Made by a program: the position numbers and the translations under genes
Source of the DNA: Doris montereyensis
Taxonomy: Eukaryota > Mollusca > Gastropoda > Nudibranchia > Dorididae
Length of the DNA stretch: 64,000 bases
NCBI GenBank assembly: GCA_037039925.1
Contig: JAXRKP010000562.1
Coordinates: 130,001-194,000 of the forward strand
Direction: 5' to 3'
The notes under the pieces: model-generated
Seen by the model: only the letters and a program-made list of their open reading frames with translations
Database searches by the model: none
What the model was told of the DNA's origin: nothing
Part shown: positions 1 through 37,834 of the stretch, one piece after another
Numbering within the stretch: position 1 is the stretch's first letter
Layout: each line of letters opens with the position of its first letter

Positions 1-2748
1 AAGTAATGTGGGGGTTATGTTTGGAAGGGGTAATATCGGGACAACTGAAGTAATGTGGGGGTTATGTTTGGAAGGGGGTAATATCGGGACAACTGAAGTA
101 ATGTGGGGGTTATGTTTGGAAGGGGGTAATATCGGGACAACTGAAGTAATGTGGGGGTTATGTTTGGAAGGGGGTAATATCGGGACAACTGAAGTAATGT
201 GGGGGTTATGTTTGGAAGGGGGGTAATATCGGGACAACTGAAGTAATGTGGGGGTTATGTTTGGAAGGGGGTAATATCAGGACAACTGAAGTAATGTGGG
301 GGTTATGTTTGGAAGGGAGGTAATATCGGGACAACTGAAGTAATGTGGGGGTTATGTTTGGAAGGGGGGTAATATCGGGACAACTGAAGTAATGTGGGGG
401 TTATGTTTGGAAGGGGGGTAATATCGGGACAACTGAAGTAATGTGGGGGTTATGTTTGGAAGGGGGTAATATCGGGACAACTGAAGTAATGTGGGGGTTA
501 TGTTTGGAAGGGGGTAATATCGGGACAACTGAAGTAATGTGGGGGTTATGTTTGGAAGGGGGGTAATATCGGGACAACTGAAGTAATGTGGGGGTTATGT
601 TTGGAAGGGGGTAATATCGGGACAACTGAAGTAATGTGGGGGTTATGTTTGGAAGGGGGTAATATCGGGACAACTGGAGTAATGTGGGGGTTATGTTTGG
701 AAGGGGGTAATATCGGGACAACTGAAGTAATGTGGGGGTTATGTTTGGAAGGGGGGTAATATCGGGACAACTGAAGTAATGTGGGGGTTATGTTTGGAAG
801 GGGGGTAATATCGGGACAACTGAAGTAATGTTGGGGTTATGTTTGGAAGGGGGTAATATCGGGACAACTGAAGTAATGTGGGGGTTATGTTTGGAAGGGG
901 GTAATATTGGGACAACTGAAGTAATGTGGGGGTTATGTTTGGAAGGGGGGTAATATCGGGACAACTGAAGTAATGTGGGGGTTATGTTTGGAAGGGGGTA
1001 ATATCGGGACAACTGAAGTAATGTGGGGGTTATGTTTGGAAGGGGTAATATCGGGACAACTGAAGTAATGTGGGGGTTATGTTTGGAAGGGGGGTAATAT
1101 CGGGACAACTGTAAGTAATGTGGGGGTTATGTTTGGAAGGGGGTTATGTTTAATATCGGGACAACTGGAGTAATGTGGGGGTTATGTTTGGAAGGGGGGT
1201 AATATCGGGACAACTGGAGTAATGTGGGGGTTATGTTTGGAAGGGGGTAATATCGGGACAACTGGAGTAATGTGGGGGTTATGTTTGGAAGGGGGGTAAT
1301 ATCGGGACAACTGAAGTAATGTGGGGGTTATGTTTGGAAGGGGTAATATGGACAACTGAAGTAATGTGGGGGTTATGTTTGGAAGGGGGTAATCGGGACA
1401 ACTGAAGTAATGTGGGGGTTATGTTTGGAAGGGGGGTAATATCGGGACAACTGAAGTAATGTGGGGGTTATGTTTGGAAGGTAATGAGGGGTAATATCGG
1501 GACAACTGAAGTAATGTGGGGGTTATGTTTGGAAGGGGGGTAATATCGGGACAACTGGAGTAATGTGGGGGTTATGTTTGGAAGGGGGTAATATCGGGAC
1601 AACTGAAGTAATGTGGGGGGTTATGTTTGGAAGGGGGTAATATCGGGACAACTGAAGTAATGTGGGGGTTATGTTTGGAAGGGGGTAATATCGGGACAAC
1701 TGAAGTAATGTGGGGGTTATGTTTGGAAGGGGGGTAATATCGGGACAACTGAAGTAATGTGGGGGTTATGTTTGGAAGGGGGGGTAAGTAATGTGGGGGT
1801 TATGTTTGGAAGGGGGTAATATCGGGACAACTGAAGTAATGTGGGGGTTATGTTTGGAAGGGGGTAATATCGGGACAACTGAAGTAATGTGGGGGTTATG
1901 TTTGGAAGGGGGTAATATCGGGACAACTGGAGTAATGTGGGGGTTATGTTTGGAAGGGGTAATATCGGGACAACTGGGTAATGTGGGGGTTATGTTTGGA
2001 AGGGGGTAATATCGGGACAACTGAAGTAATGTGGGGGTTATGTTTGGAAGGGGGGTAATATCGGGACAACTGGAGTAATGTGGGGGTTATGTTTGGAAGG
2101 GGGTAATATCGGGACAACTGGAGTAATGTGGGGTTATGTTTGGAAGGGGTAATATCGGGACAACTGAAGTAATGTGGGGGTTATGTTTGGAAGGGGGTAA
2201 TATCGGGACAACTGGTAAGTAATGTTTGGGGGGTTATGTTTGAGTTATGTTTGGAAGGGGGTAATATCGGGACAACTGGAGTAATGTGGGGGTTATGTTT
2301 GGAAGGGGGTAATATCGGGACAACTGGAGTAATGTGGGGGTTATGTTTGGAAGGGGGTAATATCGGGACAACTGAAGTAATGTGGGGGTTATGTTTGGAA
2401 GGGGGGTAATATCGGGACAACTGGAGTAATGTGGGGGTTATGTTTGGAAGGGGGTAATATCGGGACAACTGAAGTAATGTGGGGGTTATGTTTGGAAGGG
2501 GGTAATATCGGGACAACTGAAGTAATGTGGGGGTTATGTTTGGAAGGAGGTAATATCGGGACAACTGAAGTAATGTGGGGGTTATGTTTGGAATGTTTGG
2601 GGGTAATATCGGGACAACTGTAAGTAATGTGGGGGTTATGTTTGGAAGGGGGTAATATCGGGACAACTGAAGTAATGTGGGGGTTATGTTTGGAAGGGAG
2701 GTAATATCGGGACAACTGAAGTAATGTGGGGGTTATGTTTGGAAGGGG
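1..2748. repeat. 48-bp minisatellite, about 57 copies, runs off the left edge
   Basis: The unit begins GAAGTAATGTGGGGGTTATG and ends GTAATATCGGGACAACT. Copies differ mainly in the length of the G run after TTTGGAA (four to seven) and in GAAG versus GGAG. A few units are shortened or fused, for example near 1140, 1480, 1785 and 2225. As 48 is divisible by three, long open frames appear on both strands; they are array artefacts. Confidence 0.97.
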
Positions 2749-2878
2749 ACCATTCAACACTGTTGTGGCTGAGATGAATAGTTAACGTTTTTATTTACTG
2801 TCAATCACACAGGCCGGCATTCTTTGCATTCCACCATTGGGATCCTTCAGCTTCCCTCATCTTACATGATGTGTGCAC

Positions 2879-2880
2879 TT

Positions 2881-2921
<41 letters not shown>
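2879..2921. repeat. (GT)n microsatellite
   Basis: Nearly pure GT run about 80 bases before the acceptor of PTP exon 1. The surrounding 2749-3001 is ordinary intron with a pyrimidine-rich end. Confidence 0.95.
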
Positions 2922-2922
<1 letters not shown>

Positions 2923-3001
2923 TCACTGTATTTCGATCAATTGGTTTCAATGTTTTATTTTTCTCTTTGTCTTTTCCCCCTTTCCATGTCCTCCCTTCCA
3001 G

Positions 3002-27192
<24,191 letters not shown>

Positions 27193-28164
27193 CGACGACC
27201 ACCACCACCACCACTCCTGTCAAAGAGAACGGCGGGAAGATCGAGACAAACATCTAGCGTGGTGTTTCTTAACGGAGGGAGCAAAGATTTTTTTTTAAGA
27301 TTTTTAACGAAGTGAAGCTCTCTAAGACAAAACTTTCTTTTCTTTTTAAATTTTGTGAATTCATGTTATTTCAGACAAGAATTTTTATTCAAACAGGAAA
27401 GTGAGGATTGTGAACGGCCATTCCTTTCAAGTTGGCCGCATTTTTCACAAGAACTCGCTCTTGATGCTGTGGTATTGACACAGTCTTGAAATTGGTGGTC
27501 CCATCCAGGGGGCCAAATGCTGTCACCATTTCAAGCCGTGCTATAGAAACGTGGATGAGTTCTGGCTCTAGGGGCCATAAGGCCTTTAAAGGAGATTTAT
27601 TTTAAATTTGTTACTTTACTTTCATTTGGTAAGCATTGTACGTCGTACAAATTTGATTCATCATCCGTCTCATAGGCATCTGATCTTTTGTTGTCCGTTC
27701 TTTCTTGCACTGGAAAAGACCAGATTTTGTTTTCTGAGGTTGATATCAACTGAGCTTCTCGATTTGTATGGAAATATTAGCACAGCGCAGATGTGAGAAC
27801 ATTTTATAGCCGAACATAATTAAATGCTTAATTCCATTGGTGATTGAATGGTATCAGATTATAAATCTTATGATGATCATTGTGATGAAGAATAGATGGG
27901 CACTAATCGATACCGATAATCAATACTATCGATACTGACCAAATATTACCAAGTACTCGATAGTTTTGTGAAATACTGATAGTAATACTCAAAACAAAAC
28001 AAAACAAAAATAGAAGAAAAAAAACTTAGGCCTAATAAAAAATGCACGATTGTTTTACTTTACAAAGGGAGGTAATTCATGATATTTATACTTGGCACTA
28101 CTATGATTAATTATTGTCAGTTCCTTAGTTTTTTTGCTATATACCTCTATATAACCAGTATCGA

Positions 28165-28340
28165 GCACTCAGTATTGATCGATACTGGCTTCTGTTAATT
28201 GATCGATACTGGCTTCTGTTAATTGATAGAGTACTCGATACTGGCTTCTGTTAATTGATAGAGTACTCGATACTGGCTTCTGTTAATTGATAGAGTACTC
28301 GATATTCGCTTCTGTTAATCGATAGAGTAATTGACACTGG
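28165..28340. repeat. 32-bp tandem repeat, about 5 copies
   Basis: Unit CGATACTGGCTTCTGTTAAT plus TGATAGAGTACT. Confidence 0.9.
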
Positions 28341-28469
28341 CCAGTATCGATTAGTACCCACCCTTACATAAAGAAGAACACTGTAGTGTCCGCCTAACAT
28401 CATACACATAATATCAGCGTTGTGCACTGCATTCTTGTGATAAAATCAGCTCCTCGTAGCAAGTCTCAC

Positions 28470-28756
28470 AGTCAGTCACGTGCTGGCGTCATCGGTCAAG
28501 TGGTTAGGCTGCCCGACTGGGGATCACGAGGTCCAGGGTTCGAAGTTTGACAAAGCCAGGCCCGACGTTGTGTTCCTCGGGAAAGACGCTTTACAAGGAG
28601 CTTGGGATTAAAATCCTGCGTCAGACTAGCATCCTGTCCAGGAGGTGATTATTGTCACCTGTTCCACTTACGCTATAGAAACCTGGATAAGCTCCGGCTC
28701 TATGGGCCAAAATGCCCTCGATTGAAAGAAGCTTACTCGCCATAGTCAGTCACGTG
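28470..28756 (+). mobile_element. SINE family B, copy 3, with target-site duplication
   Basis: Element body 28483-28743: GGTTAGGCTGCCCGACTGGG, B box GGGTTCGAAGTTTG, GACGTTGTGTTCCTCGGG, CTATAGAAACCTGGATAAGC. It is bounded by AGTCAGTCACGTG at 28470-28482 and again at 28744-28756, a perfect 13-bp target-site duplication. That proves insertion as a unit and fixes the element's ends. Confidence 0.92.
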
Positions 28757-30030
28757 TAGTCTAGGGTACCCAATAACCTGCTATAGGAAGATCGTGGAAA
28801 TGGTGACTAGTGTCAGCGTGTGTTCTATTACATAGATGATTTCGTCTTCGTCTTCATCTTTTGCCAAAGTCACGGCATGGCAATGAGAAGATGTATTACT
28901 GAGGACGACAATGCAAATGTAATTTCATTGACTAGGTCACACACGTGTACGTGAATTATATGAACATAACGTAAAGAATGTAATGAACAGAACCTGCTGA
29001 ACATTGTGTCATATTTGTCCAAGAAAGAGCTTAAGACGTGCATTGTATGCAAATTATCCGCTCACCTCAGAAAAGAAAACAAGAAAAGCTTTTCAAGAAA
29101 GGTTTGTTTTTGTTTTTGTTTTTGTTTTTCAGCCATAAAAGTTTTTAGTGTTTTTTTTTGGTGTTGAGACTTGTCTTAAGTAGCATATGTCTTGTAAACA
29201 AAATCACAACATGTGCAATGATGTCGATTTTCCAACCTTGTCTTAAAGTGGTCCACCCCTACGAGAGAGAAAGTTTACAAAGTTCAGGGGTCATTACAAC
29301 AATAAAAAATTATTGCCGTGTTAATGAGCAAAAGCAAGTTTCGCTAGCCTTCTGATTAATGCATATGTACAGGCCACAAATAAAGACATCCCCCCTCCCT
29401 CCCCCTCTCCCTCCAACCATTTATGACGTATAGGAAAGCATCAGGAGCTTGTGATGAAGCGTGGCGGGTCTAAACCAATAGTGTCGACATTCGGGCCAGT
29501 GAGTCACACCCGTCTTGTTTTATATAACTGATGTGCTGACAATTAATTAAACGAAATCGTTAAGTCATAGCGGTGTTCTCATTTATTCTTCCTGTGAGAT
29601 CAGACGGCGAGATCAGACGGCGAGATCAGACGGTAAAGAGATCAGACGGCGAGAACACCTTGTGTGTGTATATATAATATAAAATAATCTTCGCATTCAA
29701 TATCTAATACGTCATCATGTCTTTTTTTTTTGTAAGAAAACATGAAATCCTTATCGTTTAACAAGCTGCCAGCAAGTAATGCATATACGTGAGGAGATGT
29801 GTATATGATCATCATATGATGAGCCGAGGAGATGTTTCTGGTACGTTTGATGTTGTACACATGAACTCATAACTATTTCGTATACTAGTGCAATGGGTGT
29901 CAATGTTCCGTAACTGCAGGCACGTTGATAATAAATAGTGCTGACTCATGGTGTTATGGTTTCATACCCACAGTTGTGAATTAATGTGAATATACTTTTT
30001 TATGGACTTTGCATGTATATAAATATATAC

Positions 30031-30136
30031 ACATATGTGTGTGTGTGTGTTAAGTATAAATTTCATAATTTTTATAATTTGCAATGTTTTTGTATGTGTG
30101 TGTGTGTATGTATGTATGTATATATGTATGTATGTA

Positions 30137-30179
<43 letters not shown>

Positions 30180-30215
30180 ATGGATGGATGTATGTATGTA
30201 TATATGTATGTATGT
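30031..30215. repeat. (TG)n / (TATG)n / (GGAT)n microsatellite
   Basis: Alternating TG, TATG and GGATGGAT blocks. No coding. Confidence 0.92.
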
Positions 30216-30924
30216 ATGCATTCTTCATGGGGTCCTCTTTTTTCTTTTTTTAAGTATGTAAAATTTTATGAGATGGTGCTGCTGATGAAATGAATTGTCG
30301 AGTATTTGTATTTATTTGCCACTTTTCCTTTTCTTTTTCTTTTTTTTTAAAGTTATGAGCTATGTTGTTTTTTTTATTGGGTTGGGTTGGGTTGGGAGTT
30401 GGTTTTTGTTTTGTTTTGGGTTTTTTTGATTGGGTTGGGTTGGGTTGGGAGTTTTTTTTTTTTTTTTTTTGGGGGGGGGGGGGGGGAGTGTGGTATTTGT
30501 TTTTTTGGTTTGTTTGGGTTTTTTTTCTAAGTATAGTTACGGCATATGTGGTGTTGCCGAATTCACTTGCCAGCTGTTTTGATTGTAGTAGCTTTGTGTC
30601 GTGTTGATGTGAGGAAAGATTTGGTGTGTTGTCATGCTTGAGGATAAGACATGATGAGTTCCCACGGAGGGCGGGGCTGTTGTGTGCATTTCATTTGAAT
30701 TTGGATTCTGACAGGGTTGTCTTTGGTTTATAATAAAGTTGATGTAAGTAGATGGTGTGTTGTCTTTTACCACCGATTCACGCTGACCGCTGTGCGACCT
30801 GCAATGCTGACAACGCGTCAAAGCCATGGTGTGTAACAATTCCTCAGGTTTAGGTCCTTTTATCCGGGCTATCTGGTAATGACGGGCAATCCTGTCCAAT
30901 AGTGTTCCTGCCACAGTTAACGAA

Positions 30925-31290
30925 GGCATAGCTGCCAACCAGTACGTGATAAGCATATTTAATATACGTCTTTCTTTTCTTTTTTTATTGTGATTCTTAA
31001 AAAGTATGTATTGTAAAATATATGATAAGGGCCAGCTGTATTTTTTATTATTATTTTTTTTTTTACTAAAGAAACCCTAGTAAAAGACGGAGACTGAGAG
31101 ATTGGGTGAGAGTCTGAAAATGCCATTGCGAGTTCACTAAACAGCCGTCACATTTCACATTTCACCGGACAGGCCAGCGTTGGGCGGACTTTTTGTTATT
31201 TACATTAAAAGGGGGAATTAAGATTCATGATACATTTTCAATGTTATCTGGAATATTACAGATTGCAGGCCGTCATGGAAAGTCAGAATT
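30925..31290 (+). repeat. Dispersed family C, copy 2
   Basis: CTGCCAACCAGTACGTGATA, AAAAAGTATGTATTG, GACTGAGAGATTGGGTGAG and ACTAAACAGCCGTCAC. It matches 62695-63010 and 9590-9880. Confidence 0.6.
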
Positions 31291-31449
31291 GAAGGGGTCA
31301 GTTCAATAGTGTGCCTATGTCCATTTTTGTGAAAAACAAGACAGAGATATAACCCTAGGGAATAAATGGAAATCATGCTTCATGAAAAGGGTGAAAATGA
31401 TAGGATGAAAATACATCACGTTTGACAGCCGTTTGAAACTTGAATTCCC

Positions 31450-31975
31450 AAATCCAATAGTGCCTCTAAAATGACGCCATTGTGACTTGGGCATACTATT
31501 GAAATGACGCCATTGTGACTTGGGCATACTATTGAAATGATGCCATTGTGATTTGGGCATACTATTGAAATGACGCCATTGTGACTTGGGCATACTATTG
31601 AAATGATGCCATTGTGACTTGGGCATACTATTGAAATGATGCCATTGTGATTTGGGCATACTATTGAAATGATGCCATTGTGATTTGGGCATACTATTGA
31701 AATGACGCCATTGTGACTTGGGCATACTATTGAAATGATGCCATTGTGATTTGGGCATACTATTGAAATGACGCCGCATTGTGACTTGGGCATACTATTG
31801 AAATGACGCCATTGTGATTTGGGCATACTATTGAAATGATGCCATTGTGACTTGGGCATACTATTGAAATGATGCCATTGTGACTTGGGCATACTATTGA
31901 AATGACGCCATTGTGACTTGGGCATACTATTGAAATGACGCCATTGTGACTTGGGCATACTATTGAAATGATCCC
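31450..31975. repeat. 33-bp minisatellite, about 16 copies
   Basis: Unit ATGACGCCATTGTGACTTGG then GCATACTATTGAA, with ATGATG and GATTTGG variants alternating. Long minus-strand frames are an artefact of the 33-bp period. Confidence 0.95.
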
Positions 31976-33159
31976 TTCAATTAGTTTGTGCGGTCAGGTC
32001 GGTTTTTGGAGTTTGAATAGGTTGGCAGCTGTGTGTAAGAAACTAGCAGCATTGTGTGCCAGTGTCTCCATCCCACTCCCTCAGTCATAACAAATGGCAA
32101 ACACAATTATTTATTGAGCATTACTTTCAGGTCAGCGCGCATGCTTTTTAATCTAATTATGCACGGTTTTTTTAATCAAAATTATGACTTTCATGCAACG
32201 TACCGCACTTATGTGACGAATCGTACTTAATGCTATTTTTGCAGTCTTCAGTAGTGCTACTGCTTTTTTAAAAGTAATTTCTGCTGACAGTTTGTTCTTA
32301 TCTTCAGTCTTATCACCATTACAAGGGTGAAATGAGACTACCATTGCTAGGGTGAAATGAGTTCAGGCTGGGACTGTGTTATGGTAGGCAGACTGATCTG
32401 GTTCTTTTTAACACCAAGGTCAAGGTCATGCGTGGTGTTAATGGCAGAGTCCCAGGAAAGAAGCTAGGTCCAACCTTGTGTTCCTTGGGAAAGACACTTG
32501 ACACGCATTTTTCCAACTCGACCCAGGTGCAAATGGGTACCAGTATCAGCTTGGGAGTAAAAATCTGTGTTAAGACTAGCGTCCCTGTCCAGGAGATGAT
32601 TATTACTTCCTGTGCCTCTTCACGCTATAGAAACCAGGATAAACTCCAGCTCTGTGGGCCGTAATGGTTTTGAAGGAACTTCACTTTACTTTTGTAAGGT
32701 GATATAAAAGGGGAAAAACATCACCATCTGAAGTTTTAAATATTTCCTTGAATACAAAACTGTAGCTTTGCCCAGCCCTGCCTTTGGTAGCCTTTTCCCG
32801 TTTGCATGCGTGACAGGTCAATGAATGGAAGGCTAAAACGAGCGTCGTTGAAAATCATTGGTGTCGGTGAAGCTCATGCACTATTCTCTGCCATGACCTC
32901 CGGATGGGGATCGTTTAGTTGGGTTGTCTTTGGTTGGGGTTTTTTTAAAGTTTTCCTTTAGTTTTAGTTATTTTGCACTTTCCTTCCTCTGTGTATTTGC
33001 TGCTTGTAGAGGTGTGAATATACAGATTATGGACTTTGTCATTTTCATTTTGGTCACATTCGTATTTAAGAAATGTTGATTGATAAGTTTCCCCTGACAA
33101 TGAGTGTCATCATTTGCTCAAGTTGTGCTAAATCATCATATCGCTTATTATTGGTGTTT
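31976..33159 (+). other. Intergenic; SINE-B copy at 32400-32695
   Basis: The SINE-B copy reads ACCTTGTGTTCCTTGGGAAA, CTCGACCCAGGTGCAAATGG and CTATAGAAACCAGGATAAAC, with a decayed head. Otherwise nothing gene-like. Confidence 0.6.
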
Positions 33160-33208
33160 TCCTCCTTTTTTTTTCTTTTCTTTTTTTTTTTTTTCTTTTT
33201 TTTTCTTT

Positions 33209-33240
<32 letters not shown>

Positions 33241-33280
33241 TTTTTTTTCTTTTCTTTTTTTTTCTTTTCTTTTTTTGCAC
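33160..33280. repeat. T-rich tract with C interruptions
   Basis: Runs of T broken by single C bases. Confidence 0.95.
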
Positions 33281-33689
33281 TGTTTTTTTAGTTGTTTTGT
33301 ATTGTGTAGTTGTAGAAGAAGAAAAGAAAAGAAAACAAATGTTATCTCATTGTGAGAGTTTTGTGTATCATGTTTAAATCTACCTGCTTGTGTCTCAATG
33401 TTTAAGGGATGGGGTGGACGTGACGGTGATGGGGTGGGGCAGACTACGTTTTTCATCGGGTATTTTTTTAGTAGGCAGGAGGCGGACGCTACTGGTAGGT
33501 CCTACTTTTTCCTTTCACTCTGGAGGGGGGAGGGGGGATGAGTGGGTTGGGGGTAGTTGCCTGTCTGGTTTGTGGGGATAGGGTTGTTCTTTCATATATT
33601 TTTTTATTTCAATTTAAAAGCACATATCCGCTGTGACACGCTTGAAGGCCCCGGTATGATGTAAATAATGCAACGTGTGAAATGGCCCA

Positions 33690-33850
33690 AGCCAAGCGGG
33701 CAATTGGCGGGCACTGCCTGCAGGTCCTTCTTCTGTCCTTTCGCTTTTTCTTTCAGTCTTTTACCTTACATCTTGTTTCCTTTTGATTCTCCCTGAGATC
33801 ACCGTAGTATATGGTGGACAGGGTACATTTCAATGAATCAAAAAGCGTAA
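33690..33850 (+). repeat. Dispersed 'CACCCTGAGATCACCG' family, copy
   Basis: GCAGGTCCTTCTTCTGTCC, a pyrimidine block, TCCCTGAGATCACCGTAG, ATGGTGGACAGGGTAC and TTTCAATGAATC. A complete copy. Confidence 0.75.
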
Positions 33851-34349
33851 GCCAGACCATAATTCAGCCCCTTTTCACGTCTGATGGCTCACTGCCTGTT
33901 GAGGGTTCAAAACTTTTAGTTCGACTCGACTGTTGCAAGAAAGGTCGGGGCATTTTTTTACACATTTTGTATTCATTTTTATTACATATGATTGATGTAT
34001 ATTTATTCCCTCATATGAGGGGTGCTTGAGTATGTGTGAGTTTGTGTGGGGCGATTGGGTAGTGGGGGGTCTTCATGTATGAAGTTTTAGGTTGACCTGG
34101 GGGTGGGGATATTTTTTTCTTTGGTTTCCTCCCACCTGAGTGAATTGAATCTAGTCCAAATGACATGCATTATTGTCTGTTAATTTTATTTTTTTCGAAC
34201 CTAAAGCTGCAGATACAGACTGCTTGTAATTGTGCTATTTCTACAATTGACTCTCTCTTGTCATAACTTTTTAAAATTATGATTAGCACCTGTCAAACCG
34301 TCACTTTAAGCATTACAAACACTCGGCTGTGAGCACTCATTATGCTTAT

Positions 34350-34424
<75 letters not shown>

Positions 34425-34503
34425 ATGAGAGAGAATGAGAGAGAGAATGAGAGAGAGAGAGAATGAGAGAGAGAATGAGAGAGAAGAGAATGAGAGAGAG
34501 AGG
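34350..34503. repeat. (GA)n tract
   Basis: Pure GA followed by GAGAGAATGA variants. The following 34504-35319 shows no gene. Confidence 0.95.
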
Positions 34504-35319
34504 AAATATTAACAAGAAAAGAAATTAACAAAAAACAAATCAAGACCAATATCATCTACTTTGTAATGAATATACTGTATCCTGTATATGACTATACTGT
34601 CCACAAAAAGTAACACATATTATTTCTATGTTGTAACTTAAAATCATTTCTACTACTTTGTATTGCTCATATTTCCTAAAAGAATCTTGTTCTTTCATTG
34701 TAAATGACTTGTTTTCAATCGATTTTTTTACTCTGATTCTCTCACAGTGTTCTGTGATTTTGTCCTTTTCGTACGTTTAGTATTTGAGATTTGATATGCA
34801 TTACTTTTTTGTGGACGACATATTATCTGACAGCTAGACGTTGACAAATGACATGCTCATTTTACACACTCGCATATTCCATGATTCTTTTTAAAGAACT
34901 GCTATTTCTTTTTTTTTTTTCTTTCTTTTTTTCTGTACCATTTATAATCATTGTTAATATCTTGTTGCCATAGAAAATGTCTGAAATCGTTTGACAAGTG
35001 TGGTGAAGAGGAAGAATGATTTTTACAAGAAAACGAGATGTGAGTGTAGTGAGGGGAAAGAATCTTCTATTAAATGCACACAAAACACACGCATTTTATT
35101 TCTCTCCCTTTACACTGTAATCTTCCCACAAAATACACATACGCATACACACATTTATTTTCTTTAGATATCGACACATTTCAAATTCTCCTCAAAGTAC
35201 GTACTCTTGCACACACATACACACCCACATACACACACACATTTATTCTCTTTCAATCCCCTGGGGTAAATTTCAATGAAATAAATTATAGACAAAACAA
35301 ACTAAGATCTCATCTCGTT

Positions 35320-36405
35320 TCAAACACACAACTCCCCCTCTTTCTATTTCAAACACACAACTCCCCTCTTTCTATTTCAAACACACAACTCCCCTCTTTC
35401 TATTTCAAACACACAACTCTCCTCTTTCTATTTCAAACACACAACTCCCCTCTTTCTATTTCAAACACACAACTCCCTCTTTCTATTTCAAACACACAAC
35501 TCCCCTCTTTCTATTTCAAACACACAACTCCCCTCATTCTATTCCAAACACACAACTCTCCTCATTCTATTCCAAACACACAACTCTCCTCTTTCTATTC
35601 CAAACACACAACTCCCCTCTTTCTATTTCAAACACACAACTCCCCTCTTTCTATTTCAAACACACAACTCCCCTCTTTCTATTTCAAACACACAACTCCC
35701 CTCATTCTATTCCAAACACACAACTCTCCTCATTCTATTCCAAACACACAACTCTCCTCTTTCTATTCCAAACATACAACTCTCCTCCTTCTATTCCAAA
35801 CACACAATTCTCCTCCTATTCCAAACACACAACTCCCCTCCTTCTATTCCAAACACTCAACTCACCTCCTTCTATTCCAAACACACAACTCTCCTCATTC
35901 TATTCCAAACACATAACTCTCCTCCTTCTATTCCAAACACACAACTCTCCTTCTATTCAAAACACACAACTCTCCTCCTTCTATTCCAAACACACAACTC
36001 CCCTCCTTCTATTCCAAACACACAACTCCCTCCTTCTATTCCAAACACACAACTCCCCTCCTATTCCAAACACACAACTCCCCTCCTTTTCCAAACACAC
36101 AACTCTCCTCCTTCTATTCCAAACACACAACTCCCTCCTTCTATTCCAAACACACAACTCCCTCCTCCCATTCCAAACACACAACTCCCCTCCTTCTATT
36201 CCAAACACACAACTCCCCTCATTCTATTCCAAACACATAACTCCCCTCCTTCTATTCCAAACACACAACTCTCCTCCTTCTATTCCAAACACACAACTCC
36301 CTCCTTCTATTCCAAACACACAACTCCCCTCCTTCTATTCCAAACACACAACTCCCTCCTTCTATTCCAAACACACAACTCCCCCTCCTCCTCCTTTTCC
36401 GAACA
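35320..36405. repeat. 28-bp minisatellite, about 39 copies
   Basis: Unit CCAAACACACAACTCCCCTC plus CTTCTATT. Left copies have TTTCAAAC and CTCTTTC, right copies TTCCAAAC and CTCCTTC, so variants are spatially sorted. Confidence 0.96.
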
Positions 36406-37124
36406 CACAAACACAATGTACATTAAATCAAGAAGGGTTCACCAATCAAAGAATGCTTGTGAAAGTAATTTTTTTAACAATTAATGTACAGCATTTTTTT
36501 AAATATATTATATTTTGTATATTACTCACATATGCTTTTTTTGTATGTTATTAAATGCTAATTTTCATCATTGTATGTTATAAATGATATCGCAATGTAA
36601 CACTTCATGTTTATACGTGTATGTATGTGTATGCTTTTACGTCATCAGTGCCGTTCTGGAAAACCATGAAATAATGCAATTTTTAAACATGTGTACATTT
36701 CATCGTTGTCATTTTTATACAAGAAAAAATGAAGTTTTCAATCCATATTATTATTAGTCGACTCTGAATGGCAGTCTTGTCTACGGTGGTTAAAACATTT
36801 TTTTTAAATTTTGAGCTTCATAAATTATGTAACATTTTGTAACATTATATGAAATTTTAATCAACAAGGTCCCAACAATGGTGAGAGTTCGTTTTGTTTG
36901 GGTTTTTTTGCTGTTCTTAATTTTTTATTTTTTTTAATGTCGTTTTTTTTATTATTATTTATTGTAAATTTTGTACTAAAAAATATCAATCACATCAATT
37001 TCTACTCCTCAATTTGTAATCGTTATTCTCATCAGTAAATTTTTGTTGTGATTTTGTATCAACCATTATATTCTGGTATTGCTTTCTTTTATATACGACT
37101 TGTATGTATAATTATTATAATTAT
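36406..37124 (+). other. Intergenic AT-rich DNA
   Basis: No recognised gene or element between the 28-bp array and the ATT tract. Confidence 0.5.
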
Positions 37125-37129
37125 CATCA

Positions 37130-37212
<83 letters not shown>

Positions 37213-37234
37213 GTTTTTATTATTATTATTATTA

Positions 37235-37290
<56 letters not shown>

Positions 37291-37297
37291 GATTATG

Positions 37298-37342
<45 letters not shown>

Positions 37343-37381
37343 TTTATATTTTATTATATTATTATTATTATAATTATAATA

Positions 37382-37449
<68 letters not shown>

Positions 37450-37465
37450 GACTATTATTAATTAA
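37125..37465. repeat. (ATT)n microsatellite, longest of three
   Basis: ATT run with a few GAT, TTT and AAT interruptions. Confidence 0.97.
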
Positions 37466-37834
37466 TATGATCATACAGCATACATTGAACTGTAAAGCTG
37501 ATAAAAAATCCCATGAAATATTGAAAGATGAAGACATATTTACATTGTGCTGAGACAAATTTTCTTTGTTTTCGGTTTGTTCTTAAGATTTGTGCGTTTA
37601 TTTATAAATTTTCTCTTCAGCTGACCCAACTCCCCTAGCGGTGCTTTTTGTGCCTCTCTTTCTGTTTGTTTCTCACTCTATCGACTGTTTCGTATTTTGT
37701 TTAATTTTACTCTTCACAAAGCTTCCTCCGTTTTGTTTTTTGTTGCTTATCTCCCCTTTCTCTCAATAGTCTACCACCTTTCTTACCATTATCATGATAT
37801 TTCCTGTAGCCCAGTGAGTGACTGGTGAGGGCTA

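Larger units (their letters stand above)
27258..30924 (+). other. 3' UTR and downstream DNA; no further gene seen
   Basis: Contains a SINE-B tail (27505-27605), a 32-bp repeat (28165-28340), a full SINE-B (28483-28743), a GATCAGACGGCGA repeat (29598-29655), TG/TATG tracts (30031-30215) and a GGGTTGGGTT-rich stretch (30365-30500). AATAAA sites occur, for example ATAATAAAG at 30730 followed by GT-rich sequence, but no poly(A) site can be fixed. Confidence 0.55.

Noticed and set aside
1..2760. Open reading frames of 70-160 codons on both strands (repeats of NPHITSVVPILPPSKH and GGNIGTTEVMWGLCLE)
   Set aside because: The period of 48 is a multiple of three, so frames stay open by arithmetic. They exist on both strands at once and have no splice sites or start context.
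31450..31975. CRISPR-like spacing of repeats
   Set aside because: Units are contiguous with no unique spacers, and the genome is eukaryotic.
35074..35916. 280-codon frame with FQTHNSPL repeats
   Set aside because: Lies in the 28-bp array and stays open only because of scattered indels.
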